A stretch of DNA of 64,000 bases from Mumia flava. Lineage in GTDB: Bacteria; Actinomycetota; Actinomycetes; Propionibacteriales; Nocardioidaceae. The notes beneath the pieces were generated by a model, which was given only the letters and a program-made list of their open reading frames with translations, had not been told where the DNA came from and made no database searches. This document shows positions 1-7,746 of the stretch, one piece after another (position 1 is the first letter of the stretch; each line of letters opens with the position of its first letter). Location of the stretch: contig NZ_PGEZ01000002.1 of assembly GCF_002797495.1 (NCBI RefSeq), positions 620,001-684,000 of the forward strand. The letters run 5' to 3'. Position numbers and translations under genes: made by a program.

Positions 1-1351
1 CGAGGATGAACGTGGCGAACAGCGGCGCGTTGAAGAACCCGAACAACGTCTGCAGGTAGTCCATCAGGTTGCCGTAGCCCGACGCGATCAGCGCCGTGAA
101 GATCGCGACCAGCGTCGCCGCGACCGTGGCCCAGCGGCCGACCCGGGTGTAGTAGTCGTCCGGCTTGTCCTTGACGGCGTACTGCTCCCACAGGTCGACG
201 CTGAAGACGGTGTTGAACGCCGAGATGTTGGCCGCCATCCCCGCCATGAACGACGCGAGCAGACCGGCGATGGCGACGCCGAGCATGCCGTTGGGCAGCA
301 GGTCGCGCATCAGCAGCAGGATCGCGTCGTTGTACGTCACGTCGGAGTCGGGCGGGAGCTCGCCGTTGCGCAGCTGGATGATCTCGGTGACCAGCACCGC
401 GGCGATCATGCCGGGCACGACCACGATGAACGGCACGAACATCTTCGGGAAAGACCCGATGATCGGCGCGTTGCGCGCGGCCGACATCGACTTCGACGCC
501 ATCGCGCGCTGCACCTCGACGAAGTTCGTCGTCCAGTAGCCGAACGACAGCACGAAACCGAGGCCGAACACGATCCCGACCACCGACCAGAACGGGTCCT
601 CGATCCCGGTGAGGTTCGTGCCCGGCCAGCTGGAGAGCATCGCGTCGCCGTCGGGCTCGGCCTGAAGCTTGTCGACCAGGCCGTCGATGCCGCCGACCTT
701 GTGCAGCGCGACGAGCGTCAGCGGGAGCAGCGCGGCCACGATCACGAAGAACTGGAGCACCTCGTTGTAGATCGCCGCCGACAGTCCGCCGAGCGTCGTG
801 TACGTCAGGACGACGGCGGCCGCGGCGATCAGCGAGACCCACAGCGGCCAGCCCAGGATCGCCTCGACGATCGACGCGAGCAGGAAGAGGTTGACGCCGG
901 CGATCAGCAGCTGCGCGATCGCGAAGCTCAGCGCGTTGACCAGGTGCGCACCGGTGCCGAAGCGCATCCGCATGAACTCCGGGACGCTGCGGACCTTCGA
1001 GCCGTAGTAGAACGGCATCATCACGACACCGAGGAACAGCATCGCCGGGACGGCGCCGATCCAGAAGTAGTGCATCGTCGGCAGGCCGTACTGCGCGCCG
1101 TTGGCCGACATGCCCATGATCTCGACGGCGCCGAGGTTGGCCGAGATGAAGGCGAGGCCGGTCACCCACGCCGGCAGGGAGCGGCCCGACAGGAAGAAGT
1201 CGATGCTCGAGGAGACCTGCCGCTTGGCGAACCAGCCGATGCCGAGCACGAACCCGAAGTAGATCGCGATGATCAGGTAGTCCGAGAAGTCCGCATCGAG
1301 GCGGAGCTCCTCCTGCGCCAGGAGCACGCTGTCCAGGTGCATCGCGTTCAT
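1..1351 (-). CDS. Sodium/solute symporter (SSS family), 3' end cut by window
   Basis: Integral membrane carrier that probably couples sodium entry to uptake of a sugar or other small solute. The visible 450 codons start at ATG 1351, preceded by a GGAGGGGG ribosome site, and run off the left edge, so the C-terminus is missing. Many hydrophobic segments are visible. The SSS signature region is seen in LGGLSAAIYNEVLQ (middle of the protein), with typical motifs such as FFLSGRSLPAW near the N-terminus. The substrate cannot be inferred. An in-frame ATG three codons downstream is an alternative start. The gene stands alone; about 190 bp separate it from the divergent lipoprotein gene. Confidence 0.85.
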   Translation of the reverse strand, partial: MNAMHLDSVLLAQEELRLDADFSDYLIIAIYFGFVLGIGWFAKRQVSSSIDFFLSGRSLPAWVTGLAFISANLGAVEIMGMSANGAQYGLPTMHYFWIGAVPAMLFLGVVMMPFYYGSKVRSVPEFMRMRFGTGAHLVNALSFAIAQLLIAGVNLFLLASIVEAILGWPLWVSLIAAAAVVLTYTTLGGLSAAIYNEVLQFFVIVAALLPLTLVALHKVGGIDGLVDKLQAEPDGDAMLSSWPGTNLTGIEDPFWSVVGIVFGLGFVLSFGYWTTNFVEVQRAMASKSMSAARNAPIIGSFPKMFVPFIVVVPGMIAAVLVTEIIQLRNGELPPDSDVTYNDAILLLMRDLLPNGMLGVAIAGLLASFMAGMAANISAFNTVFSVDLWEQYAVKDKPDDYYTRVGRWATVAATLVAIFTALIASGYGNLMDYLQTLFGFFNAPLFATFIL

Positions 1352-1541
1352 CCGTCCCCCTCCACCGGCTGTCGGCCCCCTCGGGCGGGTCGTCCGAACC
1401 GCACCCTACTCCCGAGCGACCCACGTCGCTCGGTGACGCGACGCGTGTCGCGACCGGTGTCCCGGCCGGTGCCGCGACACCGGCTGCGAGGCTGGTCGCG
1501 GACCTCTCGCGGTGCCTTGGCCGGGCGACCATACTGGCGGC

Positions 1542-2708
1542 ATGTCGTGGACGCGCCGCCGCCTGCTCGCCACCGCCGCGGTCGCCGGCGCCGGAGTGCT
1601 CGTCGGGTGCGACGGGTCCTCACCGGAGGTCGGGCCGACCGACCCGACGACGACCGAGGGTCCGTCCGACGACCCGACGAGCGACGCGACCACGGGCGAC
1701 GCGACCACCGAGCCGTCGCCGACCGCGCCTGCGGAGCCCACCCGGCTGCGCGTCGTCGGGACCGTGGCAGAGGGGCTGACGGTCCCATGGGGCATCGCGT
1801 TCCTGCCCGGCGGCGGCGCCCTGGTCTCCGAGCGCGACACCGGCCGGATCGTACGCGTCGGCGCCGCCGGCTCCGTCCGTACGGTCACGGAGGTGGCCGA
1901 GGCTGCAGCCGCTCCCGGCACGGGTGAGGGCGGGCTGCTCGGGCTCGCCCTGAGCCCCGACGGTCGCGGGCTGTACGCGTACCACTCGACCGACGACGAC
2001 AACCGGATCGTGCGGATGAGCTGGAACGGTCGCGCGCTCGGTCGACCCCGCGTGGTGCTCGACGGGATCCCTCGCGCCACGATCCACAACGGGGGCGCGC
2101 TCGCGATCGGCCCCGACGGGCTGCTGTACGCCAGCACGGGCGACGCCGGCGACGGCTCGAACGCACCGGACGTCGACTCGCTCGGCGGCAAGGTGCTGCG
2201 GATGCGCCTCGACGGCTCGCCCGCACCCGGCAACCCGTACGACAACCAGGTCTTCAGCTCCGGCCACCGCAACGTCGAAGGACTCGCGTTCGACGGCGCC
2301 GGACGGCTGTGGGCCAGCGAGTTCGGCAACGACGCGTACGACGAGCTCAACCTCATCGAGGCCGGCCAGGACTACGGGTGGCCGCGCACCGAGGGTCCGA
2401 CCGATGCCGGCGGCATCACCGGGCCGCAGGCCTGGTGGCCGACGGACGCCGCCTCACCGGCCGGGCTCGCGGTCGCCCACTCCACCGCGTACCTCGGGGC
2501 GCTGCGCGGCCAGTGCGTGTGGGCGGTCCCGCTGGCCGGGCGCCGCGCGCGGGAGCCACGCCGCCGGCTCGGGGGCGAGGACCTCGGCCGGATCCGTGCG
2601 GTCGCGCTCGCGCCGGACGGGCTGCTGTGGGTCGCGACGAGCAACACCGACGGGCGCGGCGACCCGCGCGACGGCGACGACCGGATCGTGCGCGTACGCA
2701 TCGGCTGA
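1542..2708 (+). CDS. PQQ-type glucose/sorbosone dehydrogenase family lipoprotein
   Basis: Predicted secreted beta-propeller protein of the glucose/sorbosone dehydrogenase family (388 aa), expected to oxidise aldose sugars with a quinone cofactor on the outer face of the membrane. The N-terminus is a twin-arginine lipoprotein signal (SWTRRRLLATA, lipobox LVGC at about residue 23), followed by a Thr/Ser/Asp-rich linker of about 40 residues and then the propeller. HNGGALAIGPDG and LYASTGDAGDG are family-typical blocks. I chose ATG 1542 rather than an upstream in-frame ATG at 1512. Only the later one gives a signal peptide at the N-terminus, and it lies 6 nt after a CATACT -10 box, which suggests a leaderless mRNA. 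Whether PQQ is bound cannot be seen. Confidence 0.82.
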   Translation: MSWTRRRLLATAAVAGAGVLVGCDGSSPEVGPTDPTTTEGPSDDPTSDATTGDATTEPSPTAPAEPTRLRVVGTVAEGLTVPWGIAFLPGGGALVSERDTGRIVRVGAAGSVRTVTEVAEAAAAPGTGEGGLLGLALSPDGRGLYAYHSTDDDNRIVRMSWNGRALGRPRVVLDGIPRATIHNGGALAIGPDGLLYASTGDAGDGSNAPDVDSLGGKVLRMRLDGSPAPGNPYDNQVFSSGHRNVEGLAFDGAGRLWASEFGNDAYDELNLIEAGQDYGWPRTEGPTDAGGITGPQAWWPTDAASPAGLAVAHSTAYLGALRGQCVWAVPLAGRRAREPRRRLGGEDLGRIRAVALAPDGLLWVATSNTDGRGDPRDGDDRIVRVRIG

Positions 2709-2750
2709 GCGCCTCCCCGAACGCCCGGCACGACCCGTAGGATCGGCGCC

Positions 2751-3728
2751 ATGACGTGGATGGTCACCGGCGGCGCCGGTTACATCGGTTCGCACGTGGT
2801 CCGGGCCTTCGCGCAGGCCGGGATCGACGTCGTCGTCCTCGACTCGCTGGAGTCCGGCCACCGGGAGTTCGTGCCCCCGGACGTCCCGTTCGTGCACGCG
2901 AACGTGACCGACACCGACGTCGTGCGCGCGACGCTGCGCGAGCACCAGGTCCGGGGCGTCGTGCACGTCGCGGGGTTCAAGTACGCCGGGGTGTCGGTCC
3001 AGCGCCCGCTGCACACCTACGAGCAGAACGTCACCGGCACCGTGCACCTCCTCGCGGCGATGGCCGACGCCGGCGTGGACTCGGTCGTGTTCTCCTCCTC
3101 GGCGGCCGTGTACGGGACGCCCGACGGTGACCTGGTGACGGAGGCGACTCCCACGGCACCCGAGTCGCCGTACGGCGAGTCGAAGCTCGTCGACGAGTGG
3201 GTCCTGCGGGCGCAGTCCCGCGCGACCGGCCTGCGGCAGACGTCGCTGCGCTACTTCAACGTGGTCGGCTCCGGCACCCCCGAGCTGTACGACACGAGCC
3301 CGCACAACCTGTTCCCGAAGGTGTTCAAGACGCTCACCGACGGCGGGGTGCCGCAGATCAACGGCGACGACTACGCGACGCCGGACGGCACGCCCCTGCG
3401 CGACTACGTTCACGTCGCCGACCTCGCACACTCCCACGTCGTGGCGGCGCGGACCTTCGCCGCGGGCGGCCACCTGGAGGACGTCTACAACCTCGGCAGC
3501 GGCGAGGGCGCCTCGGTGCGGGAGATCATGTCGACGATGGCCGCCGTGACCGGCATCGACTTCACGCCGACCATCGGGACCCGGCGTGCCGGCGACCCGG
3601 CACGGATCGTCGCGTCGGGCGACCTCGCGGCGCGCGACCTCGAGTGGCGGATGCGCCACGACCTGACCGACATGGTCCGGTCGGCCTGGGACGCCTGGAT
3701 GCGCGCGGTCGACTCCCCCACGCCCTGA
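2751..3728 (+). CDS. galE: UDP-glucose 4-epimerase
   Basis: Short-chain dehydrogenase-type epimerase (325 aa) interconverting UDP-glucose and UDP-galactose with bound NAD; it may feed sugar nucleotides to the envelope-polymer genes further right. Visible: the NAD-binding GGAGYIGSHV at the N-terminus, SSSAAVYG around residue 120, and the catalytic Tyr-x3-Lys in SPYGESK around residue 145. Length is normal for the family. ATG 2751 lies 7 nt after a TAGGAT -10 box (2738-2743), so the transcript is probably leaderless. It converges on the potassium-uptake operon. Confidence 0.92.
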   Translation: MTWMVTGGAGYIGSHVVRAFAQAGIDVVVLDSLESGHREFVPPDVPFVHANVTDTDVVRATLREHQVRGVVHVAGFKYAGVSVQRPLHTYEQNVTGTVHLLAAMADAGVDSVVFSSSAAVYGTPDGDLVTEATPTAPESPYGESKLVDEWVLRAQSRATGLRQTSLRYFNVVGSGTPELYDTSPHNLFPKVFKTLTDGGVPQINGDDYATPDGTPLRDYVHVADLAHSHVVAARTFAAGGHLEDVYNLGSGEGASVREIMSTMAAVTGIDFTPTIGTRRAGDPARIVASGDLAARDLEWRMRHDLTDMVRSAWDAWMRAVDSPTP

Positions 3729-3773
3729 CCGCGGGTCACCAACGCACGTCGGCGCCCCGTGAGCCGCGACGGT

Positions 3774-4457
3774 TCACGTGCGGGCGAGACCGGCGAAGCG
3801 CTCGACCTTCTTCGTCGGACCCGACACGATCAGCTCGTCGAACTCGCCGACGAACGTCTCGGGACGGGCGTAGGTGAAGTCCGCGCCCGGACGCTTCACG
3901 CCGACGACCGTGATGCCGTGCCCGGTGCGCAGCGCCGACTCCGCGAGCGTACGGCCGACGGCCTCCTCCGGCGCGGCCGTCCGCGCGATCGCGAACCCGT
4001 CGTCGAACTCGATGTAGTCGATCATCGCGCCGGTGACCATGTGCGCGACGCGCTCGCCCATCGCCGACTCGGGGTAGACGACGTGGCGGGCGCCGACGCG
4101 CTCGAGGATCTTGCCGTGCTTCTTGTTGATCGCCTTCGCCCAGACCTCCCGGATCCCGAGCTCGTTGAGCGTCAGGACCGTGAGCACGCTGGCCTCGATG
4201 TCCGTGCCGATCCCGACGACCGCTCGCTCGAACTGGTCGGCTCCGATCTGACGGAGCGCCTCCTCGTCGGTGGAGTCGAGCTGGACCACGTGGGTGAAGT
4301 CGGTCGCCCAGCGCTGGACGATGTCCATGCTCTCGTCGACGGCGAGCACCTCGTGACCGAGCCGGATCAACGAGGAGGCGACGGCCGTCCCGAAGCGGCC
4401 GAGGCCGATGATCAGGATCGGGACCTCGGGGGACGGTTGCTGATCGCGCTTAGCCAA
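3774..4457 (-). CDS. TrkA/KtrA-family potassium channel regulatory subunit
   Basis: Cytoplasmic RCK (regulator of K+ conductance) protein of 227 aa that should gate the neighbouring TrkH-type channel in response to nucleotide binding. The N-terminal Rossmann domain starts with ILIIGLGRFGTAVA (dinucleotide-binding glycines). The C-terminal half from about residue 140 is the TrkA-C-like domain, including a stretch reading GHGITVVGVKRPG. Its start overlaps the stop of the channel gene by 8 bp, so the two are translationally coupled and probably form one complex. Whether it is the KtrA or TrkA type is not decidable here. Confidence 0.9.
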   Translation of the reverse strand: MAKRDQQPSPEVPILIIGLGRFGTAVASSLIRLGHEVLAVDESMDIVQRWATDFTHVVQLDSTDEEALRQIGADQFERAVVGIGTDIEASVLTVLTLNELGIREVWAKAINKKHGKILERVGARHVVYPESAMGERVAHMVTGAMIDYIEFDDGFAIARTAAPEEAVGRTLAESALRTGHGITVVGVKRPGADFTYARPETFVGEFDELIVSGPTKKVERFAGLART

Positions 4458-5820
4458 TGATCGGACGCTCCTCGGGAAGGTGGAACCGGCGGGGCCGGCC
4501 GCGGAGGGCGAGTGCGGAGGCCGCCGCGACGGTACCCACTCGCCCGACGAACATCAAGAACATCAGGATCAGCTGGGAGGCCGCCGGGAGGTCACCGGTG
4601 ACGCCCATCGACAAGCCTGCCGTACCGAACGCCGACGAGCACTCGAAGAGCGCCTCGTCGGTGCTCACGTCACCGAGCGCCAGCAGCGCGAGGGTCGACG
4701 TGGCCACGAGCATCACGGCGAGCAGCGCGATCGTCAGGGCCTGCCGCAGCGTCTGGCTGCCGATCTTGCGCGACCCGATCGCGACCTCCGGGTCTCCGCG
4801 GACCTCGGCCAGGATCACGTACGCCAGCAGCAGGAACGTCGTGATCTTGATGCCGCCGGCAGTGCTCGCCGATCCACCGCCGATGAACATCATGATCGAC
4901 CCGATCAGCGTCGTCTCCTGGGTCGCCTGGCCGTAGTCGACCGACGCGAACCCACCCGAGCGCGGCATCACGCCACCCTCGATCGACGTCACGACCTTGT
5001 CGAACGTCGACATCGTCCCGATCGTCGCGCTGTTGTTCCACTCCGCGAGGCCGAACGTGACCGCTCCGACCACGAACAGCAGCAGCGAGCCCCAGACCGT
5101 CAGCCGGGTGTGGATGGTCCAGCGTGAGGGGTGCCGCCAGCGGCGGAACAGCTCGGCGAGCACCGGGAACCCGACCGCGCCGACGAACACGGCCACGGAG
5201 ATCGTCAGGATCAGCCACGCGTCGCCCGCGAAGCCGACCAGGCTGTCGGTGTGCAGGGTGAAGCCCGCGTTGTTGAACCCCATCACGGCGTAGAACAGCC
5301 CGTTCCAGAGCGCGTCGCCCCACGACTCGTCGTACTCGGTCCGGAACCGCCAGCCGAGGATCGCGGCCAGCACCAGCTCGAACGCGAGCATCACCAGGGC
5401 GATCCGCTTCAGCAGCGGGACGACGTCACCGAGGTTGGTCAGGTGCAGGTCGACCTGCGCGGCCATCCGCGACCGCAGCCCGAGCCGCCCGCCGACGAAC
5501 ACGCCGAGGATGGTCGCGAGCGTGACGATCCCGAAGCCCCCGATCTGGGCGAGCAGCAGGATGATCACGTGCCCGAAGGTCGTCCAGTACGTCGCCGTGT
5601 CGACGTTGACGAGCCCGGTGACGGTGACCGCCGAGACGGAGGTGAACGACGCCGCCATGATGTCGGCCGAGCCCTTGCCGTTGTGCGCGGCCGGGATCAT
5701 CAGGAGGGCGGTCCCGATCAGGCTTCCGAGCAGGAACGTGACCGGCAGCAGGCGAACCGGGTGGAGCACGGTTCGCCTGATCGCACTCACCGGCGTGCGC
5801 GGGCCATGGACACTCGCCAC
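4450..5820 (-). CDS. TrkH/KtrB-family potassium channel subunit
   Basis: Membrane pore of a K+ uptake system, about 456 aa, with the four-fold repeat of this family. Selectivity-filter-like loops are visible: VTVTGLVN (near residue 70), NNAGFTL, RSGGFAS and FGTAGLS. A GTG at 5829 would also be open, but it lies inside a TAGCGT -10 box (5828-5833). The GTG at 5820 is exactly 7 nt downstream of that box, matching the leaderless spacing used repeatedly in this window, so I chose 5820. It is followed by the regulatory subunit in an overlapping operon. Confidence 0.88.
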   Translation of the reverse strand: MASVHGPRTPVSAIRRTVLHPVRLLPVTFLLGSLIGTALLMIPAAHNGKGSADIMAASFTSVSAVTVTGLVNVDTATYWTTFGHVIILLLAQIGGFGIVTLATILGVFVGGRLGLRSRMAAQVDLHLTNLGDVVPLLKRIALVMLAFELVLAAILGWRFRTEYDESWGDALWNGLFYAVMGFNNAGFTLHTDSLVGFAGDAWLILTISVAVFVGAVGFPVLAELFRRWRHPSRWTIHTRLTVWGSLLLFVVGAVTFGLAEWNNSATIGTMSTFDKVVTSIEGGVMPRSGGFASVDYGQATQETTLIGSIMMFIGGGSASTAGGIKITTFLLLAYVILAEVRGDPEVAIGSRKIGSQTLRQALTIALLAVMLVATSTLALLALGDVSTDEALFECSSAFGTAGLSMGVTGDLPAASQLILMFLMFVGRVGTVAAASALALRGRPRRFHLPEERPIIG

Positions 5821-5847
5821 GACGAGCACGCTACCGCCCGCTGCGCC

Positions 5848-7074
5848 TCACCGAGCGGCGGACGGGACCCGAGACGGTTCGCGTCGCGCCAGCAGGACGT
5901 GCACGACGACTCCGACCGCCAGCGCCCAGAACGCCGAGCCGACGCCTCCGAGCGTGACGCCTGCGGCAGCGACCACGAAGGTGACCACGGCCGCCTCGCG
6001 CCCGCGCTCGGGCGCCAGGGCCGACCGCAGCGACGACCCGAGGGTGCCGAGCAGCGCGAGACCGGCGACGGCGGCGACCACGCCGTCCGGGGCGGCGACG
6101 ACCAGGGCGACGAGCGCCGCCGACAGCACCGCGAGCACGAGGTAGGTCCAGCCCACGGCGCGGGCGGCGCGCCATCGCTGGTCCGGATCCGGGCCGGCGT
6201 CGTCGCCGGCGACCAGCGCTGCGGTGATCGCCGCGAGGTTGACCGCGTGCCCGCCGGCCGGGGCGGACACGAGCGTCCCGAGACCGGTCACGAGCATGCT
6301 CGGCCGCCACGGCACCGGGTAGCCGTACGAGGCCATCACCGCGACTCCGGGGACGTTCTGCGCCGCCATCGTGACCACATAGAGCGGGACGGCGATCCCG
6401 ATCAGCGCCGCCGGGGACCAGGTCGGGACGGTCCACGCGACGTGCGGCAGGAGCGGCCCGTCGACCGAGCGGCCGGTGCCGATCAGCCAGCCGACGATCA
6501 GCACGAGGGTGACGGCGAACGCACCGGGGACGGCCCAGCGGGGCGCGACCCGCAGCAGCAGGAGCCACACCACGATCCCGGGCAGGACGAAGCCAGGGGT
6601 GTCCACGGCGGCGAGCACGGGCGCCAGGCAGAGCGGGAGCAGCACGCCGGCCAGCATCGCGTGCGCGATCGGTGCGGGGATCCGGGCGACCAGGGCTCCG
6701 AGGCCGGGCCAGGCGGCGGTGAGCAGGAGCAGCAGCGCGGTGACCACGAACGCCCCGACCGCGTCGGACCAGCCGGCGGACAGCTGCGTGCCCGCCAGGA
6801 CGGCGGCGCCCGGGGTCGACCACGCGAGCGTGACCGGGAGCCGGTAGCGCCAGGTCAGCACGAGCATGCCCAGCGCCATCGCGACGCACAGCGCGAACAG
6901 CCCCGACGCGGCCTCCGCATCCGACGCACCCACCGCCCGGAGGCCGGCGAGCACCACGGCGAAGGAGCTCGTGAATCCCACGAGCGCGGCGACCACCCCG
7001 GCGACGGTGGTGGTCGCACGGGCGGTCGCGTGCGTGGGGCGAGCACCGGTCGCCGCCTGCGCCTCCTCCGGCAT
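5848..7074 (-). CDS. BenE-family (benzoate/H+ symporter-like) membrane transporter
   Basis: Polytopic inner-membrane protein of 408 aa, made almost entirely of hydrophobic segments, resembling benzoate/proton symporters of the BenE family. The family-like stretch NVPGVAVMASYGYPVPW lies in the second half. ATG 7074 was chosen because AGGAGGT sits just upstream; the frame stays open far upstream but without membrane character. It is divergent from an XRE-cupin regulator, an arrangement that suggests the regulator controls it. The substrate is unproven: benzoate-type aromatic acids are the family default, but no catabolic genes are adjacent. Confidence 0.82.
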   Translation of the reverse strand: MPEEAQAATGARPTHATARATTTVAGVVAALVGFTSSFAVVLAGLRAVGASDAEAASGLFALCVAMALGMLVLTWRYRLPVTLAWSTPGAAVLAGTQLSAGWSDAVGAFVVTALLLLLTAAWPGLGALVARIPAPIAHAMLAGVLLPLCLAPVLAAVDTPGFVLPGIVVWLLLLRVAPRWAVPGAFAVTLVLIVGWLIGTGRSVDGPLLPHVAWTVPTWSPAALIGIAVPLYVVTMAAQNVPGVAVMASYGYPVPWRPSMLVTGLGTLVSAPAGGHAVNLAAITAALVAGDDAGPDPDQRWRAARAVGWTYLVLAVLSAALVALVVAAPDGVVAAVAGLALLGTLGSSLRSALAPERGREAAVVTFVVAAAGVTLGGVGSAFWALAVGVVVHVLLARREPSRVPSAAR

Positions 7075-7134
7075 GGCACCTCCTCGTCGCTTCCAGGTCG
7101 GCGCCCGCACGGGCGGTTCGCACCGCGCAGAGCC

Positions 7135-7150
7135 GTTCTGTAGACAGAAC
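7135..7150. promoter_or_regulatory. Palindromic operator between benE-like gene and XRE regulator
   Basis: GTTCTGT-AG-ACAGAAC is a perfect 7-bp-arm inverted repeat located 2 bp upstream of the regulator's TACGAT -10 box (7153-7158). The position suggests that the adjacent XRE-cupin protein represses its own transcription and perhaps that of the divergent transporter. Binding is inference. Confidence 0.6.
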
Positions 7151-7164
7151 GATACGATAGGTCC

Positions 7165-7698
7165 GTGCCCGAGCCACTGCCGCTCCGCGTCGGACGCCGG
7201 GTGCGCGCTCTGCGCACCGAGCGTGGGATGTCGCTGTCCGCCCTGGCCGCGGTCGCCGGGATCGGCAAGGGCTCGCTGTCCGAGCTCGAGGCCGGCACCC
7301 GCAACCCGACGCTCGCCACGCTGTACGCGATCGCGGGCCCTCTCCGGGTCCCGCTCGCCGCGCTGCTGGACGACACGATCGGGGCCGAGGTCAGCGGCGA
7401 CGGCATGGACACCCGGCTGCTCGACGTGCGCCACCACGACACCGGGACGGTCGAGACGTACCTCCTGGTCCTCGCACCCGGCGCGACCCGCCGCTCCCCC
7501 GCGCACGCACCCGGCGCGACCGAGCACCTGGTCGTCACCCGGGGCGCGTTCGGAGCGGGTCCCGAGGACCACGTGACGACCGCCGGACCCGGTGATCGGC
7601 TCGACTTCGCCGCCGACCGCCCGCACCGCTACACCGCCGGTCCGGCAGGCTCCGAGGCCGTCCTCGTGATCCGAACACCTGTCGGCGGCCCGCCCTAG
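7165..7698 (+). CDS. XRE-family regulator with C-terminal cupin-like domain
   Basis: DNA-binding repressor-type protein of 177 aa. Residues 8-62 form an XRE helix-turn-helix (GIGKGSLSELEAGTRNPT is the recognition region). The remaining two thirds look like a small cupin ligand-binding domain. GTG 7165 lies 6 nt after TACGAT, so the mRNA is probably leaderless, and a perfect palindrome lies immediately upstream. It probably regulates the divergent BenE-like transporter. Its TAG stop is also the first half of the TAGACT -10 box of the following peptidase gene. Confidence 0.85.
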   Translation: MPEPLPLRVGRRVRALRTERGMSLSALAAVAGIGKGSLSELEAGTRNPTLATLYAIAGPLRVPLAALLDDTIGAEVSGDGMDTRLLDVRHHDTGTVETYLLVLAPGATRRSPAHAPGATEHLVVTRGAFGAGPEDHVTTAGPGDRLDFAADRPHRYTAGPAGSEAVLVIRTPVGGPP

Positions 7699-7701
7699 AC
7701 T
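7696..7701 (+). promoter_or_regulatory. -10 box TAGACT overlapping the stop codon of the XRE gene
   Basis: The stop TAG (7696-7698) forms the first three bases of a TAGACT hexamer. Transcription would begin near 7708, giving a leader of about 39 nt with a GAGGAG ribosome site before the peptidase GTG at 7747. Confidence 0.5.
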
Positions 7702-7746
7702 GACCGGGCACCGCAGGATCACCGACGACGACCCGAGGAGACGCAC

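Noticed and set aside
5131-7143. Plus-strand open frame of 670 codons opposite TrkH and the BenE-like gene
   Set aside because: Same reason: antisense to two membrane-protein genes and of Arg/Asp/His-rich nonsense composition.
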